DNA of 64,000 nt from Hyperoodon ampullatus (Eukaryota; Chordata; Mammalia; Artiodactyla; Ziphiidae), in NCBI GenBank assembly GCA_949752795.1, contig OX457061.1, forward strand, positions 125,808,530-125,872,529, given 5' to 3'. Of the stretch, positions 1 through 13,400 are shown in pieces. How positions within the stretch are numbered: the first letter of the stretch is position 1; the number at the start of each line of letters is the position of its first letter. Position numbers and translations under genes: made by a program. Under the pieces are notes generated by a model. That model searched no databases. It saw only the letters and a list, made by a program, of their open reading frames with translations, and was not told the origin of the DNA.

Positions 1-290
1 TGTTAACTTCGATAAAGTGTACATTTTTAGGTTTCTTGTTTACGGATCATGCTTTTGCTCTATCATGTCTAAAAACTCTCTGCCTATCCAGCAGTCATGA
101 AGATTTGCTCCTATTTTTCAAAAAAATTTTATAGTTTTACTTATAACCTTTAGATCTATGATCTATGAAAGAAAATGTTTTTAGTGTGGTAAAATACACA
201 AAACATAAAATTTTCTGTCTTAACCATTTAAAAATACACAATTCAGTAGCATAAGGTACATTCACAATGTTATCTTCCTTCTGCTTGATT
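1..290 (-). repeat. Ancient L1 fragments (ORF2 piece and 3'UTR piece)
   Basis: Bases 1-165 resemble the reverse complement of a mid-ORF2 segment of mammalian L1. Bases 166-290 resemble the reverse complement of an L1M 3'UTR stretch ('gtggtaaaatacac... ttcagtagcat'). Both are heavily diverged and carry no usable frame. Confidence 0.6.
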
Positions 291-299
291 TCTGTTTAT

Positions 300-970
300 T
301 TTGCTCTTTTCTGGTCTTTTAAGGTTGAAGCTTAGAGAGCTGAGGGTGAGACCTTTTTTCTTTTCTAATATTGGTATTGCATGCTGTAAATTTCCCTCTA
401 AGCACTGCTTTAGTTGCACCCCACAAATTTTTCTGTGTTCTATTTTCATTTTCATTCAGTTCAAAATTTATTGTAATTTCCCTTGAAACATCCTCTTTGG
501 CCCATGGATTACTTAGAAATGGGTTAATTTCCAAGTGTTTGGACATTTTCCTACTTTTTTCTGTTGTTTTCTGGTTTTATTTTATGATCAGAGAACATAC
601 TTTGTAGAACTTCATTCAGTCATTTTACATTTGTTAGGGTTTGTACTTTGATCTAGAATATGATCTATCTTTGTGAATGTTCCACATGCATTGAAAAGAA
701 TGTGTACCCTGCTGTGGTTGGGTGGAGTGCTATATGTTTCAATTAGATCCAGTGAGTTGATGGTGCTTTTTAGTACTTGATCCACGCTGACATTATGCCA
801 ACATTGTTTGATACTGAGGTAGGAGAGTTGAAGCCTTCAAATATAATTGTAGATTTATCTGTTTCTCCTTTTAGTTTGGTCAGTTTTTCCTTTCTTTCTT
901 TCTTTCTTTCTTTTTTTTTTTTAGAGAGCATTTAGAATTGTTGGGGTTTTAGAGTGAATTGACCTTTCTT
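300..970 (-). repeat. Ancient L1M, 5' part of ORF2, antisense
   Basis: Read on the minus strand this resembles the end of the endonuclease domain and the linker of L1 ORF2. The same landmarks are seen in the intact L1 at 28.8-29.3 kb: the 'tgatctatc..gtgaatgttcca' block and the 'gatggtgcttttta' block. Stops and indels are frequent. A (TTTC) run sits at its right end. Confidence 0.7.
888..922. repeat. (TTTC)n / poly-T microsatellite
   Basis: About five TTTC units run into a T tract, inside the old L1 fragment. Confidence 0.85.
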
Positions 971-1027
971 ACCAAAATGTAATCTCTTTTTGTTCCTCGT
1001 ATTAGTGAAGGGGTTCGTTTTTGTTTT

Positions 1028-1150
1028 GCCGTGTAACAAATTAGCACAAGTTAGTGGCTTTTAACAACATGTATTTGTTATCTCATTTTCAACTGCATGA
1101 AGGGTCGGTGCCCCAAACCCCTTGTTGTTCCTGGGTCAGCTGTAAACACT
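1028..1150. repeat. Small MLT1-like and MER2-like fragments
   Basis: Bases 1032-1085 resemble the MLT1 LTR block 'aacaaattaccacaaa..ttaaaacaaca'. Bases 1086-1145 resemble one end of a MER2 Tigger element ('ggtcggtgcccc...gttgttc..gggtca'). Both are short and diverged, so the family names are tentative. Confidence 0.4.
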
Positions 1151-1379
1151 ATTTTACTGCTTCAATTTGGAATGTAGAAATTTTTCCATCACGTAGGTAC
1201 CCTTACCCTCTCCCCTTTATGCCATAGTTGTCTTATATATTACGTTTACATACATTTAAGTCCTCATTGGGCCGTGTTATAAATTTTGCTTGCAACTTCA
1301 AACATGTTTAAGAAGGCAATAGGTCAGGAATACTTTCTAATATTTACACAAATATTTACCATTTTTCTTGCTATTCACT

Positions 1380-3310
1380 CATTCCTAATGATCCAAGTTT
1401 CTTCTTATATAATTTCTCTCTGTCTGAAGAAATTCCTTTGGCAGTTCTTTTAGGTTAGGTGTGTTGGCTATAAATCCTCTTAGTTTTATTTCATCTTTAT
1501 TTCTAAACAGTATTTTCGATGGTTGTAGTATTTTGGGTTGACAGTTCATTTCTGTTTTCATTTAAAAAGTTACTTCACTGCTTTCTGTCCTCCATAGTTT
1601 TTGAAGAGAAATCCTCACCTTCATTTCTCCTGCAGGTATGTCTTATTTTTCTCTGGATGCTTCCAGATTCTTTCTTTGTCCTTAGTTTCCAGCGGTGTGA
1701 TTAAGTTGTCTCTGGGCATGGATTTCTTTAGGTTTATTCTGTTGGTGGTTTGGTAAGTTTCTTGAACTTGTAGATTTATGCCTTATGCCATGTTTGAGCC
1801 ATGATTTCTTCAAATATTTTTTCAGCTCTGTGCTCTTTCTCTTCTCTGGTTCTCTGATGACATGAATGTTAGACCTTTTGTTCTTGTTCCACAGGTTTGT
1901 GAAGCTCTGTTCAGTTTTTTACAGTTTTTTTCTCTGTTGTTCAGATTGGTTAATTTCTGTTGTTTTCAGGTTCACTTCCTCTTTCCGCTTTCATCTTTAT
2001 TCTGCTTATTTGGTCCAGCCAGGGAGGGTTTTATTTTGGTAATTGTATTTTTTCATTTCTTGTGTTTCCATTTGGTTTTTCCTTGTTTCTTTTCTTTCTC
2101 TGCTAGTATTTTCTATGTTAACCTTTTTTCACCACTTGATTGCTGTTCAAATACTTTTAAAATAGTTTCTTTGAAGTTTTTGTCATATAATTATATCATC
2201 TCTTTCATCTAATCATAATCTGTCTATTGTATATTCCCAGGTAGGTTGAGATTTTTGTTGTTTTTCTTGTGCTGATTAATTTTGAGTTGTACCCTGGACA
2301 TTTGGAATATTACATTATTAGACTTTGGATTTTGTTTAAATTTTATGGAGGCTGTTGATTTTATTTGTTTTAGCAGGCAGTTGACCTGTCAGGGTCAGGC
2401 TTCAAATTCCTGTTTTCCTTTTGTCCATCGTGTGCACTATGCAGTGTTGTCTGCCCGGGATTTGGGTGGAAGTCTGTCGGCCAGCCCTGTGCTCATGCAG
2501 AGCAGGGTCTTGTCCACACACAGATGTAGGCAACCCCAGGACTTTATAACAACTCTGGGGCCATATTCCGGAGCCCCGCAGTGTGCCATTGGTCTGATGC
2601 CCACCTTTTCCCTGGGCTCACCTCTCAGTCTGAGGCCTCGCATACCTAGGGCTCCCTCACTCCTAGAGTGAAGCAGTGGGAGGAGAGATAGACAGACAGA
2701 GGCAGAGAAAGTAGCAGAGAGGCAGAGGCCACAGGCTCTGCTCTGGCCTTTTTTTTTTTTTTTTTTTTTTTGCGGTACGCGGGCCTCTCACTGCTGTGGC
2801 CTCTCCCATTGCGGAGCACAGGCTCCAGACACGCAGGCTCAGCGGCCATGGCTCACGGGCCCAGCCGCTCCGCGGCATGTGGGATCTTCCCGGACCGGGG
2901 CACGAACCCGTGTCCCCTGCATCGGCAGGCGGACTCTCAACCACTGTGCCACCAGGGAAGCCCTGCTCTGGCTTTGGGAGTATCAACGTCACAGGAGACA
3001 AAGGGTTCCTCTCTCACCGTTGTAGTTCCCAGAAGCTCCTCTTTCTGTCTCAGCTGCCACCACAGCAGTGAGTTTTCCTGGGGGCTGCAGCACAAGAAAA
3101 AAAGGAGAGAGAAAGAAAAAAACTGGAACATTTCCTACTTGCTCCTTAAGTTTTCCCTCCCCACTCCGGAACTGGAAGAGATAACCAGTTACTGCTGTCA
3201 TTACCAGAGTGCTCAGTTTCGGGGTTTTGGCCAAGTTAGGTTTAGGCCAGAAGATACTGCAGTTTTAAAAATGTGGTACCTCATCGTGCATTTACAGGTA
3301 CTCTGAGCTC
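1380..3310 (-). repeat. Ancient L1M ORF1 and 5'UTR region, antisense
   Basis: On the minus strand, 1700-2010 resembles the L1 ORF1 central part ('atttcttcaaatattttttcagc', 'gatgacatgaatgttagacc'), and 2200-2680 resembles an old L1 5' segment also present at 52.2-52.4 kb ('gacttataccctagacattctgaat'-like). The part from 2976 to 3310 is less certain. A CHR SINE interrupts it at 2751-2963. Confidence 0.6.
2751..2963 (-). mobile_element. CHR-type tRNA-derived SINE
   Basis: A T run marks the A-tail, followed by the reversed body and the tRNA-like head ending in 'ccaccagggaagccc'. Near-perfect target site duplications flank it: 'tgctctggcctt' at 2739-2750 and 'tgctctggcttt' at 2964-2975. Confidence 0.93.
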
Positions 3311-5353
3311 TGGCATTCTCAACTCTGCCTGCCTCTGTTTACTTTTCAGGGTCCCCAGATGTGCCTGCACTTTATCATGTGTTCATTGGGAAGGGGGGTG
3401 TGTGTGCTTCCATCTTACCCAGGACTAGAGCTCTCTGTACTTCATTCTTTTATTTCCAAAACCAAATTCACTTCATTGTCTTCAGACCCATGGCCCTTCC
3501 TGTAGTACCCATCCTGCTGCAGAGAATCACCATCAAAGATGGCTTGACTTTGGGGGTTCTGGTTTGAAAGCCATCTCGTAGCATCTTCTGTCACGTCCCA
3601 CCCAGCTCATAGCCAGTCAGCAACCAGATCGCGTTTTCTGCCTTCTGAATATCCCGTAGCCACCTCCTCCTTTCTGTTTTTGTTATTTTTGCCCTTGTTG
3701 AGATCCTTACCTCTTGTTAGTCTTTTCATCTCACCGCTTCTAACTGAAGATCCTTCTAATGCATCTTTGGCTTGGGCTGCCAAGGTGATCTTTCTAAAGC
3801 CACATGGAACACATTGCCCATATGCTTGGAATTACTCAGTGGTGGTTTATTGTTTAGAGGATAAATTAAACCTGGTAGCTTAGCACAAGGGGCCTACCCT
3901 TTGTCTTTCTTACTGCTCTTGATTTTCCCGTTCCCTTCTTATCCCTTCAGCTTCAACCATACCAGACTACGTACAGTTCCCGGAAGACACTGTCTCTAGT
4001 TTCTACTGAGATTCCATCTGCCTTATCTTCGTGGGAGAGTTCATGGTACCTTTCTGTTGCCTTGTTGGCTTGGGGACTGTGGCCGAGGCTGTGGGAGAGA
4101 TTCAGGGGGAAGGTAGACATGTTTTTACTGCCACTGCATTTCTTTCCTGCTGAGGAGGAGATGGTGATTAACTCTAGAAATAATTACTGTTAATTTGCAC
4201 AGCATCTTAGGTAGTTTACGTAAAGCTTTCTGATTTTGCCAGCCTCGTGTATCTTCAAAGAGTAGACATTCCGTTATTGCCATGGGAAAACAATTGATTC
4301 TGTGCCACAGGTCTGTACTGCACGTTTATGCTGCACAGGCTGGAGCAGGGAGACGTGGCTGCTCTGAGAGTTTATCAGCTCTAATGAATCAGCCGGGGAG
4401 CCTCAGGGAGGAGAGGCCTCGGGGAGAGCCTTGCAATCTCCTCTGAAAACAGCCAGGAGCCTGGAAACCGTCGCTCACTCAGCGTGAGGTGCTGAGTCAG
4501 TCAGCCCTGTGTCTCGTGTAGGAGACCCTCCTTAGCCCAGCAGCATTCATGTTGGGAAAAGCCACTTAAAGTAAATCCAGCTAAAATAGAGACACACATT
4601 TTGTAGTAAAGAGTGGAAAAAGGGTTTGATTGGGATTTTACCTTGAAAAATGAAATTTAAAAATGATTTTGTCTTATGTTTGTTGGAATTTTGGATATAC
4701 TTCCAAGTCCATATTGATTCTGAAAGTAACTAACTTGAGGAGCATTATAATTTTTATGTTAGAATTGTATAATGAATACAATATGTATTTTATCAAATCC
4801 AAGATACAACTATAAGGCGTATTGTTATTTTAGATATGACTAAAAGAGAAAAAATCTTGCCAATTTAACTTGATACAATGCTTTTTATCACGTAACCTTT
4901 TTATTTTATACCTGTTGAAATAAGTCTTTTGGATTTTTTTTTATTATGTTATTCTTGAGCATCCATACAAAGGAAAATATGAATGAAATAAATTGGTAAA
5001 GGTATTCATTCCTAAATCTACTTTCATACTTTGACTTTCCAATCATTCGTTTTTAAAATTAGGGTCATTGATGTTCACGTTTTCTCAAATAATATTATCC
5101 TCTATGCCACCAAACGCACTGAGATTTCAGCAATTCTTAAAAGAGAACCCCAATTTTCTCTCAGGGAGTCGGCACCAGTCTGCAAGCTTTGGTGCTGGTG
5201 CTTTCTTGCTCTTATCAGAGGGAATCAATGGAAGGTTTTCAACAACTGCTGGGCTCCTGTTTCCTCTTGAACAAGCCAGTACGTGATTTTTTTAATTTAA
5301 AACTGAGGAGTTGAGGTTTTCCAGTTACAACACCAAGAAATAAAAAATTGACA
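3311..5353. other. NEK1 intron, no gene found
   Basis: Intronic sequence with no exon-like open frame that I recognise. Bases 4140-4290 loosely resemble a MIR (AATAATTACT..., a sequence around 'agtagacattcc'), but I cannot confirm it. The stretch from 4560 on is AT-rich and unremarkable. Confidence 0.5.
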
Positions 5354-5543
5354 GGGCTTCCCTGGTGGCGCAGTGGTTGGGAGTCCGCCTGCCGATGCAG
5401 GGGACACGGGTTCATGCCCCGGTCTGGGAAGATCCCGCGTGCCGCGGAGCGGCTGGGCCCGTGAGCCATGGCCATTGAGCCTGCGCGTCCGGAGCCTGTG
5501 CTCCGCAACGGGAGAGGCCACAGCAGTGAGAGGCCCATGTAAC

Positions 5544-5570
<27 letters not shown>
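5354..5570 (+). mobile_element. CHR-type tRNA-derived SINE
   Basis: Starts 'gggcttccctggtggcgcag', carries the B-box-like 'gggttcatgcc' and ends in a long A run. Flanked by the duplicated target 'aaaaattgaca' (5343-5353 and 5571-5581). Confidence 0.95.
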
Positions 5571-5579
<9 letters not shown>

Positions 5580-5581
5580 CA

Positions 5582-6974
5582 AAGTTCATACATTCTCAGG
5601 CAGTAACATCTATGTTGTAACTGCTGCCTGGCCCACAGTTTATAAGATTATAACAGATCATAGAGATGCTATTGATTGTAAGATGCACCCCATTTCAGAG
5701 ATCTTAAAATGTGAACAATGTTCATATTAGAATTGGTGAAAGATGGTATACCCTTCACTTCACAATTTTTGTATGTTTCAGTTTTTATAACTATATTATA
5801 AAAGAGGGCTGTTTCTTGTGAAAATGGCTGAGATTTTGGCAGTTTTCCAAAGATCATTTCTGAATTTTTTAATACCCATAATATTTTGAAGGACCAACAT
5901 CATAATTCTTTGCACTTTTTAAAAATTCACTTAATTTACCTAATCCTTTTGTATTTGTGGACAGTTTTGTGTGTGATTTGAAAATTTTTCCAGTATCATT
6001 ATCATCTTCATGAAACCCATCATCTTTGGCAAGATTAATAATTTTCTTTGTCAGTTAGTTTGCATTAGACATGCACTATGTTGTCAGATACTTACAACAT
6101 TCAACAATCAGGGAGAGATGGATCAACAGAGACCTTGATGTGATGAATGAGGAGAAACTGGTGTTACTTGGGGACTACTTTTGTAGTGGTCATTAATGCT
6201 TATTTTTGGACTCTGACAGCATTCAGCATTGTAACTACTGAGATATTTATATAACAACTGTACCTATAGCACAGGACTGTGATGGATATTTATGGTAATA
6301 ACCCTGACTCTTCAAGAAAAATATATTAACACCAGTGATTTAAGGCAGCACATAATAAACATTTTTCCACTGATAAATATTAATACTCATGATTTGTTTG
6401 TACAGTTTGAAAATGTATATATGTTACACTGTGGTTTATCCTTATAACCAGTCATAAAATATCCATTTTGCTGATGAAGAGAAGGAGTCTTAAAGAGGTT
6501 GTGACAGATACACGTCTTAAACCTAGTATGTGTTTTCTAATATTTACAATCTCATTATAAATAATCAAACCTAAACAGTTAAGAATAAGTTCTGAGTCTT
6601 AAAGATTAATCCTCTAGAATTGGGAAACTGCTATAGTTAATAGTAGTTATTTGATCAGTACATTTTATTAACTGCTTTGGGAAATCATAATGATTACAAC
6701 ATTGTTTCTGTGGCAAAATGAAATCAAAGTCCCCGACCTGTGAATAAGCATTTGGGACATAAATAATTTTTAGGTTGAATTGTAATTTAAAGTAACCATG
6801 GATTTCAGAGTAATTTCATATGCTTGTATGCGAATTCAAAATTTTCCCTGTTCAGGTAATTTGAAATTTTTTAAAAATGCAGGTTAAGAAAAGTCTTAAC
6901 AAGTAAGGCTTCAAGCCAGGTGGTTTGTTTGTTTCTTTTTCTCTGAGCAGTATTTATAAAAATTAACTAAAGTT
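5582..6974. other. NEK1 intron, AT-rich, no gene found
   Basis: No exon or clear young repeat is seen. Bases 6440-6530 ('ccattttgctgatgaagagaa...ttaaagaggttgtgac') look like a short diverged MIR core on the + strand. Confidence 0.5.
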
Positions 6975-7150
6975 ACTTAGAATCTAATCCTGACAGCAAT
7001 TCTCTGCGGTGGGGATTTTTATTCCAAGGTCACAGGTTGTGAAACTGACTCAGTCATTAGTACTTTGCCCAAGATCACTTGGTATGTCCAGAGGCAGCAT
7101 GCAAGCCCAGTGCGTCTGACTTTCAAGATCATTCTTCTAGCTATTTTGCT
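6975..7150 (+). repeat. MIR SINE fragment
   Basis: Shows the MIR order: 'gggga.tttttattcc', 'gtgaaactgactca', 'tttgcccaagatcac', 'agtgcgtctgact'. Diverged, as expected of this ancient tRNA-derived family. Confidence 0.75.
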
Positions 7151-7231
7151 TTGCTGTTTGTTCCTTTTTAAATTCCATATTAGTATTTGCTTTACTTTAG
7201 GTAAAACTTGTGGATTTTATGATTTTGTAGT

Positions 7232-7381
7232 GCAGGGATAGACAGACCTTTTCTGTAAAAGGGCAGATAGTCACTGTTTTAGGCTTTGCAGCCCATAGGC
7301 TGTCCTTAGTAACGACTCAACTCTGCTGTGGCAGTGAAAGCCAAAGCAAATGGGCGGGGCTGTGCTGGTAAAACCTTATCT
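7232..7381. mobile_element. MER20-type hAT element, left part
   Basis: Matches the MER20 pattern 'ttttctgtaaaagggcagatagt', 'ttaggctttgcagcccat', 'actcaactctgctgtgg', 'atgggcggggctgtg'. It stops at 'aaaaccttatct', where L1-B begins, and resumes at 14811. Confidence 0.8.
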
Positions 7382-9478
7382 AGGAGACCTTCAAGATGGC
7401 GGAGGAGTGAGACGTGGAGATCACCTTTCTCCCCACAGATATATCAGAAATACATCTACATGTGGAACAGCTCCTACAGAACACCTGAATGCTGGCAGAA
7501 GACCTCAGACCTCCCAAAAGGCAAGAAACTCCCCCACGTATCTGGGTAGGGCAAAAGAAAAAAGAAAAAACAGAGACAAAAGAATAGGGACAGGACCTGC
7601 ACCAATGAGAGGGAGCCGTGAAGGAGGAAAGGTTTCCACACACTAGAAGCCCCTTCGCGGGCAGAGACTGCGGGTAGTGGAGGGGGAAGCTTTGGAGCCG
7701 CGGAGGAGAGCGCAGCCACAGGGGTGCGGAGGGCAAAGTGGAGAGATGCCCACACACAGGATCGGTGCTGACCAGCGCTCACCAGCCAGAGAGGGTTGTC
7801 TGCTTATCCGCCGGGGCGGGCGGGGGCTGGGAGCTGAGGCTCAGGCTTCGGAGGTCAGATTCCAGGGAGAGGACTGGGGTTGGCTGCGTGAAGACAGCCT
7901 GAAGCTAGTGCGCCACAGCTAGCCATGAGGGAGTCCGGGGAAAAGTCTGGACCTGCCTAAGAGGCAAGAGACCATTGTTGCGGGGTGTGCGAGGAGAGGG
8001 CATTCGGAGCACCACCTAAATGAGCTCCAGGGCATAAACTGTGGCTATCAGCGTGGACCCCAGAGATGGGCATGAGATGCTAAGGCTGCTGCTGCAGCCA
8101 CCAAGAAGCCTGTGTGCAAGCACAGGTTACTCTCCACACCTCCCCTCCCGGGAGCCTGTGCAGCCTGCCACTGCCAGGGTCCCGCGATCCAGGGACAACT
8201 TCCCTGGGAGAACACACGGCGCCCTCAGGCTGGTGCAACGTCAGGCCAGCCTCTGCCGCCGCAGGCTCGCCCCGCATTCCATGCCCCTCCCTCCCCGCTG
8301 TCTGAGTGAGCCAGAGCCCCTAATCAGCGGCTCCTTTAACCCCGTCCTGTCTGAACAAAGAACAGACGCCCTCAGGCGACCTACACGCAGAGGCGGGTCC
8401 AAACCCAAAGCTGAACCCCAGGAGCTGTGGGAACAAAGAAGAGAAGGGAAATCTCTCCCAGCAGCCTCAGAAGCAGCGGATTAACTCTCCACAATCAACT
8501 TGATGTACCCTGCATCTGTGGAATACATGAATAGACAACAAATCATCCCAAATTGAGGAGATGGACTTTCAGAGCAACGACGTATATATATTTTTCCTTT
8601 TTCTCTTTTTGTAAGTGTGTATGTGTATGCTTCTGTGTGTGATTTTGTCTGTACAGCTTTGCTTTTACCATTTGTCCTAGGGTCCTGTCTGTCCATTTTT
8701 TTGGCTTGTTTGTTTTTTAGTATAGTTTTTAGCGCTTGTTATCATCGGTGTATTTGTTTTTTGGTTTCGTTGCTCTCTTCTTTCTTTTTTTTTTTATTAC
8801 TTTTTAATTTTAAAAAATTTTTTATTTTAATAACTTTATTTTTCTTCCTTTCTTCCTTCCTTCCTTCCTTCCTACCTTCCTTCCTTTCTTTCTTTCTTTC
8901 TCTCTCCCTCCCTCCCTCGCTCCCTCTCCCTCTCCCTCTCTCCCTCTCTCTCCCTTTCTCTCCCTCTCTTTTCTTCTGGGCCGTGTGGCTGATAGGGTCT
9001 TGGTGCTCCGGCCAGGTGTCAGGCCTGTGTCTCTGAGGTGGAGAGCCAAGTTCAGGACATTGGTCCACCAGAGACCTCCCAGATCCACGTAATAACAAAC
9101 GGTGAAAGCTCTCCCAGAGATCTCCATCTCAGTGCTAAGCCCCAGCTCCACTAAATGACCAGCCAGCTACAGTGCTGGACACCCTATGCCAAACAACTAG
9201 CAAGACAGGAACACAACCCCACCCACTAGCAGAGAGTCTGCCTAAAATCATAATAAACTCAGAGACACCCCAGAACACGCCACTGGGTACAGACTTGCCC
9301 AACAGAAAGACAAGATCCATCCTCATCCACCAGAACACAGACACTAGTCCCCTCCACCAAGAAGCCTACACAACCCACTGAACCAACCATAGCCACTGGG
9401 GGCAGACACCAAAAACAACAGGAACTATGAACCTGCAGCTTGCGAAAAGGAGACCCCAAACACAGTAAGTCAAACAAA
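7382..9478 (+). promoter_or_regulatory. L1-B 5'UTR / former promoter
   Basis: About 2.1 kb of GC-rich leader similar block by block to the 5'UTR of L1-D read in reverse. It starts with a YY1-like motif and contains a pyrimidine tract at 8831-8975. Open frames here (for example 147 codons at 8041-8484) are chance frames in the leader. Confidence 0.8.
8831..8975 (+). repeat. Pyrimidine-rich (TTCC/TTTC/CCCT)n tract in the L1-B 5'UTR
   Basis: Runs of TTCC, TTTC and CTCCCT units on the + strand. The L1-D leader has an equivalent but much longer tract at 31210-31600. Confidence 0.9.
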
Positions 9479-10371
9479 ATAAGAAGACAGAGAAGCACAC
9501 AACAGATGAAGGAGCAAAGCAAAAACCCACCAGACCAAGAAATGAAGAGGAAATAGGCAGTCTACCTGAAAAAGAATTCAGAGTAATGATAGTAAAGGTG
9601 ATCCAAAATCTTGGAAATAGAATGGAGGAAATACAAGAAACTTTTAACAAAGACCTAGAAGAACGAAAGAGTAAACAAAGAATGATGACGAGCACAATAA
9701 ATGAAATTAAAAATTCTCTAGAAGGAGTCAATAGCAGAATAACTGAGGCAGAAGAACGGATAAGTGACCTGGAGGATAAAATAGTAGAAATAACTACTGC
9801 AAAGCAGAATAAAGAAAAAAGAATGAAAAGAATTGAGGACACTCACAGAGACCTCTGGGACAATATTAAACACACCACCATTTCAATTATAGGGATCCCA
9901 GAAGAAGAAGAAGAGAAAGAAAGGGACTGAGAAAATGTTTGAAGAGATTATAGTTGAAAACTTCCCTAATATGGGAAAGGAAATAGTTAATCAAGTCCAG
10001 GAAGGGCAGAGAGTCCCATACAGGATAAATCCAAGGAGAAACACGCCAAGACACATATTAATCAAACTATTAAAAATTAAATACAAAGAAAAATATTAAA
10101 ATCCACAAGAGAAAAACAACAAATAACTTACAAGCGAATTCCAATAAGGTTAACAGCTGATTTTTCAGCAGAAACTCTGCAAGCTAGAAGGGAGTGGCAA
10201 GACATACTTAAAGTGATGAAAGGGAAAAACCTACAACCAAGATTACTCTACCCAGCAAGGGTCTCATTCAGATTCGACAGAGAAATTAAAACCTTTACAG
10301 ACAAGCAAAAGCTAAGAGAATTCAGCACCACCACACCAGCTTTACAACAAATGCTAAAGGAAGTTCTCTAG
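9479..10371 (+). pseudogene. L1-B ORF1 remnant (L1 RNA-binding protein)
   Basis: Colinear with the intact ORF1 of L1-D. The initiator is ATA at 9479 where L1-D has ATG, so the start is lost. A readable piece from 9586 covers the coiled coil up to 'IIGIPEEEEEKERD', where the frame breaks near 9927 (an extra base in the A/G-rich run). The C-terminal part from about 10080 is still recognisable and ends in TAG at 10369. Not a functional gene. Confidence 0.88.
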
Positions 10372-10429
10372 GCAGGAAACACAAGAGAAGGAAAAGACCT
10401 ACAATAACAAATGCAAAACAATTAAGAAA

Positions 10430-13400
10430 ATGGTAATAGGAACGCACATATCAATAATTACCTTAAATGTAAATGGGTTAAATGCTCCAACCAAAAAACA
10501 TAGACTGGCTGAATGGATACAAGAATAAGACCTGTATATATGCTGTCTGCAAGAGACCCACTTCAGTCCTAGGGACACATGCAGACTAAAAGTGAAAGGA
10601 TGGAAAAGATATTCCATGGAAATGGAAATCAAAAGAAAGCTGGAGTAGCAATTCTCATATCAGACAAAATAGACTTTAAAATAAAGACTATTACAAGAGA
10701 CAAAGAGGGACACTACATAATGATCAAGGGATCAATCCAAGAAGAAGATACAACAATTGTAAATATTTATGCACACAATATAGGAGAACCTCAGTATGTA
10801 AGGCAAATGCTAACAGCCATAAAAGGAGAAACCGACAGTAACACAATCACAGTACGGGACTTTAACACCCCACTTTCACCAATGGACAGATCATCCAAAA
10901 TGAAAATAAATAAGGAAACACAAGCTTTACGTGATACATTAAACAAGATGGACTTAATTGATATTTATAAGACATTCCATCCAAAAATAACAGAAAACAC
11001 TTTCTTCTCAAGTGCTCATGGAACATTCTCCAGGATAGATCATATCTTGGGTCACAAATCAAGCCTTGATAAATTTTAGAAAATTGAAATCGTGTCAAGT
11101 ATGTTTTCTGACTACAGTACTATGAGACTAGATATAAATTAGAGGGGAAAATCTGTAAAACATACAAACACATGGAGGTGAAACAATACACTACTTAATA
11201 ACCAAGAGATCACTGAAGAAAACAAAGAGGAAATCAAAAAATACCTAGAGACAAATGACAATGAAAACAAGACGACCCAAAGCCTATGGCATGCAGCAAA
11301 AGCAGTTCTAAGAGGGAAGTTTACAGCAATACAATCCTACCTCAAGAAACAAGAAACATCTCAAGTAAACAACCTAAGGTTACACCTAGAGCAATTAGAG
11401 AAAGAACCAAAAAACCCCCAAAGTTAGCAGAAGGAAAGAAATCATAAAGATCAGATCAGAAATACATGAAAAAGAAATGAAGGAAACAATAGCAAAGATA
11501 AATAAAACTAAAAGCTGGTTCTTTGAGAAGATAAACAAAATTGATAAACCATTAGCCACACTCATCAACAAAAAAAGGAAGACTCGGGCTTCCCTGGTGG
11601 CGCAGTGGTTGGGAGTCTGCCTGCTGATGCAGGGGACACAGGTTCGTGCCCCGTCTGGGAGGATCCCGCGTGCCGCGGAGTGGCTGGGCCCGTGGGCCAT
11701 GGCCGCTGGGCCTGGGCGTACGGAGCCTGTGCTCTGCAGCGGGAGAGGCCGTGGCAGTGAGAGGCCCGCGTACCGCGAAAAAAAAAAAAAAAAAAAAAGA
11801 AGACTCATCAATACAATTAGAAATGAAAAAGGAGAAGTAACAACTGACACTGCAGAAATACAGAGGATCACAAGAGACTACTACAAGCAACTCTGTGCCA
11901 ATAAAATGGACAATGTGGAAGAAATGGACAAATTCTTAGAAAAGCACAACCTTCCAAGACTGAAGAAATAGAAAATATAATCAGACCAATCCCAAGCATT
12001 GAAATTGAGACTGTGATTTAAAATCTTCCAAAAAACAAAAGTGCAGGACCCAATGGCATCACAGGTAAATTCTATCAAACATTTAGAGAATAGGTAACAC
12101 TTGTCCTTCTCAAACTCTTCCCAAATATAGCAGAGGGAGGAACACTCCCAAACTCATGCTATAAGGCCACCATCACCCTGATACCAAAACCAGACAATGA
12201 TGTCACAAAGAAAGAAAACCACGGGCCAGTATCACTGATGAACATAGTGATATAGATGGAAAAATCCTCAACAAAATACTAGCACACAGAATCCAACGGT
12301 ACATTAAAAGGATCATACACCATGATCAAGTGGGGTTTATCCCAGGAATGCAAGGATTCTTCAATGTAAGCAAATCAATCAATTTGATACGCCATATTAA
12401 CAATTTGAGGAATAAAAACCATATGATCATCTCAGTAGATGCAGAAAAAGCTTTCGACAAAATTCAACACCCATTTATGAAACAACCCTCCAGAAAGTTG
12501 GCTTAGAGGGAACATATCATAATAAAGGCCATATATGACAAACCCACAGCCAACATCGTTCTCAATGGTGAAAAACTGAAACCATTTCCACTAAGATCAG
12601 GAACAAGACAAGGTTGCCCATTCTCACCACTATTATTCAACATAGTTTTGTAAGTTTTAGCCATAGCAGTCAAAGAAGAAAAAGAAAGAAAAGGAATCCA
12701 AATCGGAAAAGAAGTAAAACTGTCATTGTTTGCCGATGACATGGTACTATACATAGAGAATCCTAAAGATGCTACCAGAAAACTACTAGAGCTAATCAAT
12801 GAATCTGGTAAAGTAGCAGGATACAAAATTTACAGATTTCTTGCATTCCTCTACACTAATGATGAAAAATCTGAAAGAGAAATTAAGGAAACACTCCCAT
12901 TTACCACTGCAACAAAAACAATATAATAATTAGGAATAAACCTACCTAACTAAGGAGACAAAAGACCTGTATGCAGGAAACTATAAGACACTGATGAAAG
13001 AAATTAAAAATGATACAAACAGATAGTGAGATACACCATATTCTTGGATTGGAAGAATCAACATTGTGAAAATGCCTATACTACCCAAAGCAGTCTACAC
13101 ATTCAGTGCAATCCCAGTCAAACTACCAGTGGCATTTTTCACAGAATTAGAAGAAAAAATTTCACAATTTGTGTGGAAACACAAAAGACCCCAAATAGCC
13201 AAAACAATTTTGAGAAAGGAAAACGGAGCTGGAGGAATCAGGCTCCCTGACTTCAGACTCTAGTACAAAGCTACAGTAATCAAGATAGTATGGTCCTGGC
13301 ACAAAAACAGAAATATAGATCAGTGGAACAGGATAGAAAGCCCAGCGATGAATCCACACAAGTAGGGTCACCTTATTTTTGATAAAGTAGGCAAGAATAT

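Noticed and set aside
2770..3306. 178-codon frame and many similar frames over CHR SINEs (e.g. 5239-5589, 11477-11971, 33046-33384, 53551-53838)
   Set aside because: The GC-rich SINE body is open in several frames on both strands. They repeat the same chance peptide at every SINE and are not genes.
5354..5430. SINE heads as tRNA genes
   Set aside because: The tRNA-like head is diverged, lacks a full cloverleaf that I can draw, and is followed by SINE body and A-tail.
8041..8484. 147-codon frame in the L1-B leader, and 31922-32308, 32187-32612 in the L1-D leader
   Set aside because: The frames are not conserved between the two leaders and have no coding features.
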